A stretch of 64,000 bases of DNA from Pseudoxanthomonas sp. PXM01 (GCF_014851815.1 NZ_JACVAJ010000001.1:1364001-1428000); one strand, 5' to 3'; counted from the stretch's first letter, positions 47,266 through 56,909 are shown. Notes: generated by a model not told the origin, from the sequence alone. Made by a program: numbers and translations.

Positions 47266-47522
47266 ACGCCCTCCGCGTCGCACCGGTTCCGTGACTCCGT
47301 TCCGCACTCGCGAAACGCTTTTCTAACACTGCGCCGCGTCACGAAAATTTCCGCGCCACAACAGTTGATAGTTGTCGCTGACGGGTCCATCTTGTCCTCG
47401 AAGGCTTCGTCCTTCCCTTGCCACCACATAGGAGATCACCGGAACCCAGACCCCTGCCGCGTTGTCACATGACACGCTCTCCGCGCCACGCGCGCGGTTC
47501 TACCGACCAGAAGGAGGCACAC
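47266..47522 (+). other. rpoN-hpf intergenic region, no gene seen
   Basis: This 257-bp gap probably carries hpf expression signals. A near-palindrome ACAAC (47358-47362), 8-nt spacer, GTTGT (47371-47375) is present, and AGAAGGAGG-like sequence (GAAGGAGG, 47509-47516) forms a strong ribosome site before hpf at 47523. I could not identify a convincing promoter. Confidence 0.4.
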
Positions 47523-47843
47523 ATGCGTATCGAGACTTACGGCCATGAAATCGAAGTCACTCCCGCCTTGCGCGAATACGTTGAAACCAAACTGAAGCGG
47601 TTGGAGCGCCACTTCGAGCAACCCTGCGAAGTCCGTACGCAACTGGGAACCCGCAAGCCCGATTATCTCGCCGAGGCCACGGTCAACGTGTCCGGGCGCA
47701 CCCTGCATGCCGATGCCGGCGCGCAGACGATGTATGCGGCCATCGACATCCTGGCCGACAAGCTCGACCGCCTGCTGGTCAAGCACAAGGAAAAGCGCAC
47801 CGACGTCCAGCGCCACAGCATGCGCGGCGAACTGATCGGCTGA
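47523..47843 (+). CDS. hpf: Ribosome hibernation-promoting factor HPF (short form)
   Basis: Protein of 106 residues, the short HPF/YhbH form that promotes 100S ribosome dimer formation in stationary phase. The start at 47523 follows a strong AGGAGG-like site; [24 protein letters not shown] is the family beginning (in part). No long-form C-terminal domain is present. It sits downstream of rpoN as in E. coli, but ptsN, which follows hpf there, is absent. Confidence 0.94.
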   Translation: MRIETYGHEIEVTPALREYVETKLKRLERHFEQPCEVRTQLGTRKPDYLAEATVNVSGRTLHADAGAQTMYAAIDILADKLDRLLVKHKEKRTDVQRHSMRGELIG

Positions 47844-48058
47844 CGCATCGCCTCACGGGCCGCTTCGCGCCGCGGAGCGGCCCTCGCGCTGCACGAGTCT
47901 CCACGCGCCCAGCCTCCTCGCTGCGCATTCGTGGTCGCACGCTCCCGGAAGGGACATTACACTGGTCCTCACTGCGCTCCGGGCGGATAGTGCCGACACC
48001 GTGTCGTCGATCCGCGCACTGTCCGGAGAAGCACCCCCTTCCCTCCGGCTGCCTTCGC

Positions 48059-49012
48059 ATGATGAATACCAGCATCACCGCCCGTGAACTGTTCGATCAG
48101 CAGAAGGACAAGCTGGCCCTGCGCTGGCTGGCCGGGCAGAAGGGCGAGAAGCGCGTGCTGGAATCCGGTGACACCGTGTCCCGGCGCCCGTCGCTGGCCG
48201 GGTACCTCAATGCGGTCTACCCCAACAAGGTGCAGATCCTCGGCACCGAGGAGCTGACCTGGCTGGATTCGCTCGACTCGCGCCAGCGCTGGGAGACCAT
48301 CGAGAAGATCGTGCAGGCCAGGCCGTTGGCGCTGGTGATCAGCAAGAGCCAGTCCTGTCCGGAAGACCTGCGCGAAGCGGCCAACGAAAACGACACACCA
48401 TTGTGGGTGTCGCCCAAGCGCGGGCATGAACTGCTCAACCACATTTCCTACCACCTCGCACGCACGCTGGCGCCACGGGTCACGCTGCACGGCGTCTTCA
48501 TGGAGATCTACTCCATCGGCGTGCTGATCACCGGTGAGGCCGGGTCCGGCAAGAGCGAGCTGGCGCTGGAACTGCTGAGCCGCGGCCATCGCCTGGTCGC
48601 CGACGACGCGCCGGAGTTCACCCAGATCGCACCCGACGTGCTGGATGGCACCTGCCCGGAGCTGCTGCAGGACCTGCTGGAGGTCCGTGGGCTGGGCGTG
48701 CTAAACGTCCGCGAGATGTTCGGCGATACCGCGGTCAAGAAGAACAAGTACCTGCGCCTGATCGTGCACCTCACCCGTCCCATGACCGAGCCCAACCCCC
48801 ACGGCTACGAACGGCTGACCGGCGATTCGGGTACGCGCCACGTGCTGGATCTGGACGTTCCCCTGATCACCCTGCCCGTGATGCCCGGCCGCAACCTGGC
48901 CGTGCTGACCGAAGCCGCCACGCGCCTGCACATCCTGCGCACCAAGGGCATCGACCCCGCGGCGATGTTCATCGCCCGCCACAGCAACCTGCTCGAGCGC
49001 AGCACGCCATGA
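48059..49012 (+). CDS. hprK: HPr kinase/phosphorylase HprK
   Basis: HprK, 317 residues, phosphorylates HPr on serine and reverses it. The Walker A loop GEAGSGKS (159-166) and the conserved His144 in TLHGVF, plus the C-terminal signature [11 protein letters not shown]... and [17 protein letters not shown], are intact. The ATG at 48059 or 48062 is equally likely. It overlaps rapZ by 4 bp. A 215-bp gap precedes it where ptsN lies in many relatives; the gap contains a GGGCCGCT/AGCGGCCC hairpin (47857-47883) and no gene. Confidence 0.95.
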   Translation: MMNTSITARELFDQQKDKLALRWLAGQKGEKRVLESGDTVSRRPSLAGYLNAVYPNKVQILGTEELTWLDSLDSRQRWETIEKIVQARPLALVISKSQSCPEDLREAANENDTPLWVSPKRGHELLNHISYHLARTLAPRVTLHGVFMEIYSIGVLITGEAGSGKSELALELLSRGHRLVADDAPEFTQIAPDVLDGTCPELLQDLLEVRGLGVLNVREMFGDTAVKKNKYLRLIVHLTRPMTEPNPHGYERLTGDSGTRHVLDLDVPLITLPVMPGRNLAVLTEAATRLHILRTKGIDPAAMFIARHSNLLERSTP

Positions 49013-49926
49013 TCCAGGCAGGCGACGACTCCGCGTCCATGCACGAAGAAGCCCCACCCGGCGCGACACCCACGGTGGTGATCGTCAGCGGGCTGTCCGG
49101 CTCGGGCAAGTCGGTGGCGCTGAAGACCTTCGAAGACCTGGACTACTACTGCGTCGACAATCTGCCGGTGGACCTGCTGCCGTCGTTCGTGCGCAGCCTG
49201 ATGCGCGAGGACGAACTGCCGCCCAAGATCGCGGTGGGCATCGACGTCCGCAGCCGCCACAGTGACCTGTCGAAACTCGCCCAGTGGCGCGCCGCGCTGG
49301 CGCAACTGGGACTGGAAGGCCGCCTGGTGTTCTTCGACGCCGGCGACGACGTGCTGTTGCGCCGTTATTCCGACACGCGCCGCCGCCATCCGCTGGGCCA
49401 TGGTGGCCTGTCGCTGCAGGAGGCGATCCGCCAGGAGCGCGGGATCGTCCAGCCGCTGCGCGACGAAGCTGACGTGGTCATCGACACCAGCCAGCTCAAC
49501 GTGCACCAGCTGCGCCGCCGGATCATCGCCGAGTTCGCCCTCAGCCGGGGAACGCAGCTCTCGCTGCTGTTCGAGTCCTTCGCCTACAAGCGCGGCGTGC
49601 CGGCCGACGCGGACTTCGTGTTCGATGCCCGGGTGCTGCCCAATCCGCACTGGAATCCGGAACTTCGCCCCTATGCCGGCCGCGACCCCAAGGTCAGGGC
49701 GTTCCTCGACTCGCAGCCCGACGTGGCCGAGTACGTCGGCCAGGTCAGCGGATTCCTCGACACCTGGCTGCCCCGCCTGCGCGGCGAGACCCGCAGCTAC
49801 GTGACCATCGCCTTCGGCTGCACCGGCGGCAAGCACCGCTCCGTGTACCTGGCGGAAACCCTGGCCCGGCATGCCCGCGAGCAGGGCTGGGAGGAAGTCG
49901 CCACGTTCCACCGCGAGCTGGACTGA
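49009..49926 (+). CDS. rapZ: RNase adapter protein RapZ
   Basis: RapZ, 305 residues, is the nucleotide-binding protein that in E. coli directs RNase E to the small RNA GlmZ to control GlmS. The N-terminal P-loop is GLSGSGKS (28-35); DYYCVDNLP and the C-terminal [21 protein letters not shown] are hallmark blocks. Length is slightly above E. coli (284) because of a 20-residue N-terminal extension; the ATG overlaps the hprK stop. A GlmY/GlmZ-type RNA was not seen in the window. Confidence 0.95.
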   Translation: MIQAGDDSASMHEEAPPGATPTVVIVSGLSGSGKSVALKTFEDLDYYCVDNLPVDLLPSFVRSLMREDELPPKIAVGIDVRSRHSDLSKLAQWRAALAQLGLEGRLVFFDAGDDVLLRRYSDTRRRHPLGHGGLSLQEAIRQERGIVQPLRDEADVVIDTSQLNVHQLRRRIIAEFALSRGTQLSLLFESFAYKRGVPADADFVFDARVLPNPHWNPELRPYAGRDPKVRAFLDSQPDVAEYVGQVSGFLDTWLPRLRGETRSYVTIAFGCTGGKHRSVYLAETLARHAREQGWEEVATFHRELD

Positions 49927-50049
49927 TCGGGGTCGCCACCGTCGCAACGTGAGCTGAGGGCCGCCGTCGGATCAATCCATCGAACGACGTCCGCTCCGTT
50001 CCACTCGCGCCGCTTCCAGCGCGTCATGCCCGTCTGTTAACGTTCCGGC

Positions 50050-50442
50050 ATGGCCTGTGGCATTCTTCTTGTGACTCATCCTGGCGTGGGCGCGGCGATC
50101 CTGACGGTCGCCACCGCGCTGCTGCGACAGCTGCCCCTGAAGGCGGAAGCCTTCGAGGTGCCGCTGGACGCCGACCTCGATGCCCTGCTCCCGCAGGCAT
50201 CGGCTGCGTTGCGGCGCGTCGACGGCGGCGAAGGCGTGCTGGTGCTGACCGACCTGTACGGGGCCAGCCCCAGCAACCTGGCCGGCAAGCTGGCCCGCCT
50301 GGGCACACCGGTGCGCCGCGTGTCGGCGCTCAGTCTGCCCATGCTGCTGAGGGTGATGAATTATCCGGAACAGGGACTGGACGACCTGCCTGCCACGGCC
50401 GCGGCAGGCGCACGCAATGGAGTCATTCACGACGATGCTTGA
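50050..50442 (+). CDS. PTS mannose-type EIIA component
   Basis: EIIA domain of the mannose family, 130 residues. The phosphorylated histidine is H10 in LLVTHPGVG. The usual partners EIIB, EIIC and EIID are not present nearby, which points to a regulatory rather than sugar-transport role. It overlaps ptsH by 8 bp and is preceded by a 123-bp gap. Confidence 0.92.
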   Translation: MACGILLVTHPGVGAAILTVATALLRQLPLKAEAFEVPLDADLDALLPQASAALRRVDGGEGVLVLTDLYGASPSNLAGKLARLGTPVRRVSALSLPMLLRVMNYPEQGLDDLPATAAAGARNGVIHDDA

Positions 50443-50704
50443 ACGCGAACTCATCATTTCCAACCGCCTCGGGCTGCATGCGCGCGCCACCGCCAAGCTG
50501 GTGCAGACGCTGTCCGGTTTCCGCTGCAACGCCACGCTGGCGGCCAAGGGCCGCGAGGTGAACGCCAAGAGCATCATGGGTGTCATGCTGCTGGCGGCCG
50601 GCCAGGGCACCCCCGTGACTATCCGCATCGAAGGCGAGGACGAAGCCGCCGCCATGCAGGAAGTCGTCTCGCTGTTCGAGCGACGATTCGACGAGGAATC
50701 CTGA
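50435..50704 (+). CDS. ptsH: Phosphocarrier protein HPr
   Basis: HPr, 89 residues. His15 in GLHARAT receives phosphate from EI; Ser46 in AKSIMGVM is the HprK target. Both sites are intact, so the protein can be regulated by both kinases encoded around it. The ATG at 50435 overlaps the EIIA gene, and ptsI follows after 1 bp. Confidence 0.96.
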   Translation: MLERELIISNRLGLHARATAKLVQTLSGFRCNATLAAKGREVNAKSIMGVMLLAAGQGTPVTIRIEGEDEAAAMQEVVSLFERRFDEES

Positions 50705-50705
50705 C

Positions 50706-52427
50706 GTGAGGGCACTGCTGCCGGGCCATGGGGCTTCGCGCGGCAGTGCGCTGGGACGCGCCCGGGTCCGGCTGCCCCATGTGCTGGAGGTCGCCGAGCA
50801 GCACATCCGCGCCGACCAGATCGATGACGAGGTCGCCCGGCTGCACGAGGCGGTCGACGCCACCCGTCGCGAGATGCACAGCCTGCGCACCCGGCTGCAT
50901 GGCGCGCTGGCCAAGGAGGTCGGCGAGTTCCTCGACCTCCATGCCCTGCTGCTGGACGATCCCGAACTGCTGCATGGCCTGGACGAACTGATCCGTACCG
51001 GCCGTTACACCGCCGACTACGCCCTGCGCCTGCAGCGCGACCGGCTGGCCGCCGTGTTCGACGGCATGGACGACGCCTACCTCAAGAGCCGCATGGACGA
51101 TCTCGACCATGTGATCGGCCGCATCCACGCGCACCTGCACCAGCGCGCGCCCGATGCGCCGGCGGTGGCCGGCGAGATCCTGGTCAGCGACAACGTGGCG
51201 CCGTCCGAGCTGGCGCAATTGCAGTCGCAGGGCGTCGTCGCCGTGGTGACCGCTGCCGGCAGCACGCTTTCGCACAGCGCCATCCTCGCGCGCAGCCTGC
51301 ATCTGCCGCTGGTGGTGGGCAATGCGCAGGCGCTGCAGAAGATCAACGATGGCGATGTACTGCTGGTCGACGGCGCCACCGGCGAAGTGGTGGTCGATCC
51401 CGACCCGGAAGACCTGCGCCGCTATCGCGAGCGCCTGCGCGAGGCCGCGCGGGAAGCACGCGAACTCGGCCGCCTGCGCTCCAAACCCAGCCGCACCCGC
51501 GACGGTATCGACATCGCCCTGTGGGCAAATGCCGAATCGCTGGAGGACGTGGCCAAGGCGCACACGCTCGGCGCGGCAGGCGTTGGCCTGTACCGCACCG
51601 AATTCCTGTTCCTGCAGCAGCGCGAACTGCCCAGCGAAGAGCAGCAGTTCCAGGTCTACCGCGACCTCGTGCTCGGCATGGGCGGCCGTCCGGTGACCAT
51701 CCGCACCCTCGACCTGGGCGCCGACAAGGCGGACCGCGCCGGCCTGGTCGCCGGCGACGAAGAGAACCCCGCCCTCGGGGTGCGCGGCGTGCGCCTGTCG
51801 CTGGCGCATCCGGGCGTGTTCGACACCCAGCTGCGCGCCATCCTGCGTGCGTCGAACTACGGACCGGTCCGCGTGCTGGTGCCGATGGTCAGCGGCCGCG
51901 AGGAAATGCTGGAAGTCCGCCGTCGCCTGCAGCGCGCGGCGCTGCAACTGCGCAAGCAGGGCCACGAAATCGCGGTCCAGCTCGAGTTGGGCGCCATGAT
52001 CGAAGTGCCCGCTGCCGCCATCGCGCTGCACGGCTTCGCCGACGTTGTCGACTTCGTTTCGATCGGCACCAACGACCTGGTGCAGTACCTGCTTGCGGCG
52101 GATCGCAACAACGACGCCTTGGGCGAACTGTATTCACCCCTGCATCCCGGCGTGCTGCGCCTGCTGCGCCACGTGATCCGCACCGGCGCCGAACACGACA
52201 TCCCGGTGGCGATGTGCGGCGAGATCGCCGGCGACGCTACGCTGGCGCCGATGCTGCTGGCGCTGGGCCTGCGCGAATTCAGCCTGCACCCGGCCACCCT
52301 GCTGGAAGTGCGCCGCGCGATCCGCGACGCCGACCTCGGCGACCTGCAGGCGCGCACCGAGAAGCTGCTGCAGGCGCGCGACCGCGCCGGCATCGAGCGT
52401 TGGTTGAAGGCGGCGACCTCTGTCTGA
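50706..52427 (+). CDS. ptsI: Phosphoenolpyruvate-protein phosphotransferase (EI)
   Basis: Enzyme I, 573 residues, takes phosphate from PEP to HPr. The active histidine is H190 in GSTLSHSAILAR. The PEP-binding domain has RTEFLFLQ and the GMGGRPVTIRTLDLG region, and CGEIAGD at the C-terminus. Standard length with no GAF domain, so it is the sugar-type EI rather than PtsP. Translation starts at GTG 50706, one base after ptsH. A perfect 24-bp inverted repeat follows. Confidence 0.95.
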   Translation: MRALLPGHGASRGSALGRARVRLPHVLEVAEQHIRADQIDDEVARLHEAVDATRREMHSLRTRLHGALAKEVGEFLDLHALLLDDPELLHGLDELIRTGRYTADYALRLQRDRLAAVFDGMDDAYLKSRMDDLDHVIGRIHAHLHQRAPDAPAVAGEILVSDNVAPSELAQLQSQGVVAVVTAAGSTLSHSAILARSLHLPLVVGNAQALQKINDGDVLLVDGATGEVVVDPDPEDLRRYRERLREAAREARELGRLRSKPSRTRDGIDIALWANAESLEDVAKAHTLGAAGVGLYRTEFLFLQQRELPSEEQQFQVYRDLVLGMGGRPVTIRTLDLGADKADRAGLVAGDEENPALGVRGVRLSLAHPGVFDTQLRAILRASNYGPVRVLVPMVSGREEMLEVRRRLQRAALQLRKQGHEIAVQLELGAMIEVPAAAIALHGFADVVDFVSIGTNDLVQYLLAADRNNDALGELYSPLHPGVLRLLRHVIRTGAEHDIPVAMCGEIAGDATLAPMLLALGLREFSLHPATLLEVRRAIRDADLGDLQARTEKLLQARDRAGIERWLKAATSV

Positions 52428-52442
52428 AGTCCCATAGATGTT

Positions 52443-52507
52443 GTGGGAGCGACGTCAGTCGCGATGGGCCAGCGGGAACGCTTCATCGCGACTGACGTCG
52501 CTCCCAC
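52443..52507. repeat. REP-like perfect inverted repeat, 24-bp arms
   Basis: GTGGGAGCGACGTCAGTC-GCGATG (52443-52466) is repeated inverted at 52484-52507 around a 17-nt loop. GTGGGAGCGACNTCAGTCGCGA is a known interspersed repeat type in Pseudomonas and xanthomonads, and the GTGG head resembles RAYT-mobilised REPs. It lies 15 bp after ptsI and can act as a transcription or mRNA-stability signal before mgtE. Confidence 0.85.
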
Positions 52508-52631
52508 CCCCCCCTTTTACCGCGTCCCCAAAGGGTGTCCATAACTCGCAGGCCGGGCGATAATGGCGGAATGAACGCTTGATGCCCCGGTCGCATCCGC
52601 CTGACGGATCGGCCCCATTCCGGAGTACCGA

Positions 52632-53993
52632 ATGGTCGAGACCATCCGCCACGACAAGACCGCACGCCAGTTGCGCCTGCTCTCCGACGCGCTCGACAGC
52701 GGTCGGCTGGGTCCCGTGCGCCGGCTGGTCAATACCTTGTCGCCTGCGGAAATCGGCAACCTGCTGGAATCGCTGCCGCCCGGCAAGCGCGAAGTCGTGT
52801 GGGGCCTGGTCGATCCCGAGGACGACGGCGAAGTGCTGGTGCACGTCGGCGACGAGGTGCGCGAGAGCCTGCTGGCGGACATGGACACCGACGAGATCGT
52901 CGCCGCGGTCGAGGACCTCGACATCGACGACCTCGCCGACCTGGTCGAAGACCTGCCCGACACCGTCATCGACGAAGTCCTCAAGTCGATGGATCGCGAG
53001 AACCGCGAGCGCCTGGAACAGGTGCTGTCGTACGCCGAGGACACCGCCGGCCGCCTGATGAACCCCGACGTGGTCACCGTGCGCGCCGACGTGAATGTCG
53101 ACGTGGTGCTGCGCTATCTGCGCCTGCGCGGCGAACTGCCCGACCACACAGACCATCTGTACGTGGTCAGCCGCCGCCACCAGTACCTCGGCCGTGTTCC
53201 GCTGGCCGCGCTGGTGACGCACGAAGACACCACGCCGATCAACCGCCTGATCGACGACGAGCAGCCCGCCATCGACGTCGGCGAGAGCGCGCAGGAAGTC
53301 GCGCGCCAGTTCTCCGACCATGACTGGGTGTCGGCACCGGTCGTGGACGACAACAACATCCTGCTTGGCCGCATCACCATCGACGACGTGGTCGACATCA
53401 TCCGCGAGCAGGCCGAGCACCAGGCGCTGGGCGCCGCCGGTCTGGACGAGGACGAAGACCTGTTCTCGCCGGTCAAGCGCGCCGTGCGCGGCCGCGTGGT
53501 GTGGCTGGGCATCAACCTGTTCACCGCGTTCATGGCGGCGACGGTGATCAAGGAGTTCGACGCGACGCTGGAGAAGATCGTCGCGCTGGCGGTGCTGATG
53601 CCGATCGTCGCCGGTATCGGCGGCAATGCAGCCGTGCAGGTACTGACGCTCATGGTGCGTGGCCTGGCACTGGGCCAGGTGGGCTCCAGCAACGCCGGCA
53701 TCCTGTGGTGGAAGGAACTGCGCGTCGCCCTTATCAACGGCCTGCTGATCGGCGGCATCGTCGGGTTGATCGCGTTCCTGTGGTTCCGCAGCCCGATGCT
53801 GTCGCTGGTCATCGCGCTGGCATTGATCATCAACTTCTGTGCCGCGGCCACCGCCGGCGTGCTGTTACCCCTGCTGCTCAAGCGCATGAACATCGATCCC
53901 GCCGTCGCCGGCACGGTCGTCGTCACCGCGGTCACCGACGTGATGGGCTTCTTCTGCTTCCTCGGCCTGGCCACGCTGATCCTGCTGCATTGA
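52632..53993 (+). CDS. mgtE: Magnesium transporter MgtE
   Basis: MgtE, 453 residues. An acidic N-domain (about 15-130, LLADMDTDEIVAAVEDLD) and two CBS domains (about 135-260) sense cytosolic magnesium, followed by five transmembrane helices (about 290-450) with the conserved AGIGGNAAVQVLTLMVRGLALG pore region (in part). It opens at low magnesium. It is often next to ptsI in xanthomonads. Confidence 0.94.
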   Translation: MVETIRHDKTARQLRLLSDALDSGRLGPVRRLVNTLSPAEIGNLLESLPPGKREVVWGLVDPEDDGEVLVHVGDEVRESLLADMDTDEIVAAVEDLDIDDLADLVEDLPDTVIDEVLKSMDRENRERLEQVLSYAEDTAGRLMNPDVVTVRADVNVDVVLRYLRLRGELPDHTDHLYVVSRRHQYLGRVPLAALVTHEDTTPINRLIDDEQPAIDVGESAQEVARQFSDHDWVSAPVVDDNNILLGRITIDDVVDIIREQAEHQALGAAGLDEDEDLFSPVKRAVRGRVVWLGINLFTAFMAATVIKEFDATLEKIVALAVLMPIVAGIGGNAAVQVLTLMVRGLALGQVGSSNAGILWWKELRVALINGLLIGGIVGLIAFLWFRSPMLSLVIALALIINFCAAATAGVLLPLLLKRMNIDPAVAGTVVVTAVTDVMGFFCFLGLATLILLH

Positions 53994-54006
53994 GGTATTT
54001 CCGTCG

Positions 54007-54618
54007 ATGGAACGACTCGGCAAGGTCAGCGAATGGAACGACGACCGCGGCTTCGGCTTCATCGCCCCGATCGACGGCGAACCCGTCCGTGTGTTTTTCC
54101 ATATCCGTGACTACCGGCTGGACAGCCGTCGGCCTGAAGTCGGCGAGTTGGTGAAGTTCAAGGCGCAGCGCCAGCCCGATGGCAAGTGGCGGGCGCAGGC
54201 CGTGCACCGGACGGCCCCTGCAGTGCGTCGCGCCAGTCCTGCGACGTCTGCACGCGGGCCATCACGGCCGTCATCGGTCATCCCGGGCGCGGTGGCCGTC
54301 CTCGCGTACGCGCTGCTGATCGCGTGGGCGATCCGCGGGGGCCGACTGCCGTTCGAGGCGATGTTCCTGCCGATGATCCTGTCGGCGATCACCTACGTGG
54401 TCTATGCGCTGGACAAGCATGCCGCGCAAACGGGCCGCTGGCGCACACAGGAAACCACGCTGCACCTGCTGGAACTGCTGGGCGGCTGGCCTGGCGCGTG
54501 GATCGCGCAGCACACGCTGCGGCACAAGTCGCGCAAGCCCGGCTACCGCATCGTGTTCTGGACGATGGTGGTGCTTCATGTCGCCACCGTCGGCGCGTGG
54601 TTGTGGACGCGGGCGTAA
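54007..54618 (+). CDS. Cold-shock domain / DUF1294 fusion protein
   Basis: Protein of 203 residues. Residues 1-65 are a cold-shock domain (RLGKVSEWNDDRGFGFIAP contains RNP1 KGFGFI-like RGFGFI, and VFFHIRDY is RNP2-like). Residues 95-200 form DUF1294 with several membrane helices (AVLAYALLIAWAIRG; YVVYALDKHAAQ; GWPGAWIAQHTLRHKSRKPGY). The fusion is a known proteobacterial architecture; it would tether an RNA-binding domain to the inner membrane. Function unknown. Starts 13 bp after mgtE. Confidence 0.88.
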   Translation: MERLGKVSEWNDDRGFGFIAPIDGEPVRVFFHIRDYRLDSRRPEVGELVKFKAQRQPDGKWRAQAVHRTAPAVRRASPATSARGPSRPSSVIPGAVAVLAYALLIAWAIRGGRLPFEAMFLPMILSAITYVVYALDKHAAQTGRWRTQETTLHLLELLGGWPGAWIAQHTLRHKSRKPGYRIVFWTMVVLHVATVGAWLWTRA

Positions 54619-54759
54619 GCAGCGCGTCGTCACGGCCCTTGCAGGATCTTTGAGCGCCGCCCCGGGTCGGGCACTTCCTACGCACGGCGGCGGCATGTGC
54701 CGATCCCCACGCTGGATCGGACGCGCGACGCTGACGTCCCCTCGGCCCGGTTCGCCGCC

Positions 54760-55611
54760 ATGCGCCTGCTGCTCTCCGCCCTGCTGTGCCTGCTGACCTG
54801 GTCCGCGCTGGCTGCGCCATCTCCCGAACCGATGCTGGCGACGACATACCGCGGCGGGGTGGCGCCCCCCGATTTCCTGGTCAGCGAGAAACTGGATGGC
54901 GTACGCGCCCGCTGGGACGGCCACGCCCTGTGGACGCGCGGCGGCGCGCGGATCGCAGCACCGCCCACGTTCACGCGTGGCTGGCCCATCGAGCCCATGG
55001 ACGGCGAACTGTGGATCGCGCGCGGCCGCTTCGATGAGATCAGCGCCCTGGTCCGCCGCGCCGGATCCGATCCCCAGGCCTGGCGGCACGTGCGTTTCAT
55101 GGCCTTCGATCTGCCCGCCCATCCCGGTCCGTTCACTGACCGGGTCGTGCGCATGCGCACCCTGATCGCGACGGCGAGCAGCACGCACCTGGCGATGATT
55201 CCGCAGCGACGCTTCGATACGCGCACCGCGCTGGATGAGGAGCTGGCGCGCGTGGTCGCTGCCGGTGGCGAGGGTCTGATGCTGCATCGACGCAACGCTT
55301 TCTATCGTGCCGGGCGCAGCGAGGACTTGCTCAAGTACAAGCCGCACGAGGACGCCGAGGCCCAGGTGATCGCGCACCTGCCCGGCAAGGGCAAGTACGC
55401 CGGCATGATGGGCGCACTGCAGGTGCGCACACCCGAAGGTCGCAACTTCCGTATCGGTACCGGCTTCACCGATGCCCAGCGTTCCGCGCCACCCCCGATC
55501 GGCACGTGGCTGACGTATCGTTACAACGGCCTCACCTCCACCGGACTGCCACGCTTCGCCCGCTTCGTGCGTGTACGCGAAGACCGGCCTCCGCCAGACC
55601 CGAAGCGCTGA
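54760..55611 (+). CDS. Exported ATP-dependent DNA ligase (Lig E-type)
   Basis: Protein of 283 residues. The N-terminus is a signal peptide (MRLLLSALLCLLTWSALA, cleavage about 18). The minimal adenylation domain follows with motif I EKLDGVRA, nucleophilic lysine K44, motif III-like VRFMAFDL and motif IV EGLMLHR, motif V LLKYKP, then a short OB-fold. Such Lig E enzymes are secreted into the periplasm of gammaproteobacteria and beta-proteobacteria and are linked to DNA uptake and extracellular DNA. The ATG at 54760 fits the signal peptide. Confidence 0.9.
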   Translation: MRLLLSALLCLLTWSALAAPSPEPMLATTYRGGVAPPDFLVSEKLDGVRARWDGHALWTRGGARIAAPPTFTRGWPIEPMDGELWIARGRFDEISALVRRAGSDPQAWRHVRFMAFDLPAHPGPFTDRVVRMRTLIATASSTHLAMIPQRRFDTRTALDEELARVVAAGGEGLMLHRRNAFYRAGRSEDLLKYKPHEDAEAQVIAHLPGKGKYAGMMGALQVRTPEGRNFRIGTGFTDAQRSAPPPIGTWLTYRYNGLTSTGLPRFARFVRVREDRPPPDPKR

Positions 55612-55675
55612 CGTGGGCGCTACGCCTCGCACCACGGGGTATGCTGCCGCCCGTTACCCTTGGACCGCGACCGCC

Positions 55676-56479
55676 ATGCGCTCTCTCGCCACTGCCTGCC
55701 TGGGCCTGCTGCTGATCCTGATGACCGCCTGCACCACCACTGCCCCCATGAATCCCACCGGCGAGTTCGTCGCGCGCGAGGTCGCCGTCGACGGCAAGAC
55801 CTACCGCTACCAGGTGTTCGTTCCCGCCGCTCGCTTCCGCAGCGGCAAGCCGCCGGTGGTGCTGTTCCTCAACGGCTCGGGCGAGCGCGGCAGCGATGGG
55901 GTGAAGCAGACGATGGCCGGCCTGGGGCCGTACCTGCGCCAGCATGCCGATACGTTCCCTGCCGTGGTGGTGTTTCCGCAGGCACCGGACGAGACGGAAT
56001 GGACCGAGGTCGCCGGTCCCATCGCCTTCGCCACGCTCGATGCAGCGTTGAAGGAGTTCAATGGCGATCCTGACCGCGTCTCGCTGACCGGCATGTCGAT
56101 GGGCGGCTACGGCACCTGGGAACTGGCGATGCAGCAGCCCGCCCGCTTTGCCGCGCTGGTCCCGGTCTGCGGCGGCATCACCGTCGACTGGACCGATGCG
56201 CGTCCCGGCCTGCGTGCGCACAGCGTGGGCAACGCCGCCGACCCGTTCGCCGCCGCTGCGCAGCGCCTGAAGGACATTCCGGTGTGGATCTTCCACGGCG
56301 GCCAGGACAACGTGGTGCCGCCGTCGCAGTCGCGCCGCATGGAGGCTGCGCTGAAGGCCGCGGGTGCGCGCGACGCGCGCTACACCGAATTCCCGGACGC
56401 CAACCACAACAGTTGGGATGCCACCTACGCGTATGCCCCGATGTGGGACTGGCTGTTCGCCCAGCGTCGTGGACGCTGA
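55676..56479 (+). CDS. Lipoprotein alpha/beta hydrolase (dienelactone hydrolase/phospholipase-like)
   Basis: Predicted envelope lipoprotein of 267 residues with lipobox LMTAC (Cys19). The alpha/beta hydrolase core has FLNGSGERGSDG (oxyanion loop), the nucleophile elbow GMSMGGYG with Ser141, the acid in GGQDNVVP and the histidine in ANHNSWD. The intact triad predicts an esterase. Family resemblance is to exported carboxylesterases/polyhydroxybutyrate depolymerase-like proteins; the substrate is unknown. Confidence 0.87.
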   Translation: MRSLATACLGLLLILMTACTTTAPMNPTGEFVAREVAVDGKTYRYQVFVPAARFRSGKPPVVLFLNGSGERGSDGVKQTMAGLGPYLRQHADTFPAVVVFPQAPDETEWTEVAGPIAFATLDAALKEFNGDPDRVSLTGMSMGGYGTWELAMQQPARFAALVPVCGGITVDWTDARPGLRAHSVGNAADPFAAAAQRLKDIPVWIFHGGQDNVVPPSQSRRMEAALKAAGARDARYTEFPDANHNSWDATYAYAPMWDWLFAQRRGR

Positions 56480-56482
56480 GCG

Positions 56483-56761
56483 ATGGCCGAGCTCGTCCCC
56501 GACTACTTCACCGCCGGCTGGCGCGAGCGTGCACTGGCATGCCCTTGCAGCTGGCAGGGCGACAGCCGCGCGATGGCGATGGAGTTGCACGACGCCGTCA
56601 CCGATTACGCCTGCCCGGCGTGCGGCAACCTGCTGCTGATCGTGTCGCATCCCTCGCTGGACCAGGTGCGCGCCGCCGCCACGGCAGGCAACGGGGAAGC
56701 CCTGGCCCAGCTGGCCATCATCGAGGAAGTCCTGGCCCGCTTCCCCCCGGGCGCCGACTGA
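56483..56761 (+). CDS. Small zinc-ribbon-like protein, unknown function
   Basis: Cytosolic protein of 92 residues. A cysteine pair CPC (20-22) and CPAC (44-47) around a short loop suggest one zinc-binding site; the rest is a helical C-terminus (LAIIEEVLARFPP). I do not recognise the family. It begins 3 bp after the hydrolase gene on the same strand and probably shares its transcript. Confidence 0.7.
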   Translation: MAELVPDYFTAGWRERALACPCSWQGDSRAMAMELHDAVTDYACPACGNLLLIVSHPSLDQVRAAATAGNGEALAQLAIIEEVLARFPPGAD

Positions 56762-56909
56762 CCCGGCGCCGCCGCGTCCTGCATCACGCTTCCGGTGTCG
56801 TCGCCGGACGCCGGGCCACCTGCCCCTCAACCTGTGCCCAACGCTGCCGATAACCCGGCATCCCCTGGTGGCTGACGGGCACCCGCCCATGGCCGTGAGA
56901 GCGACCCGA

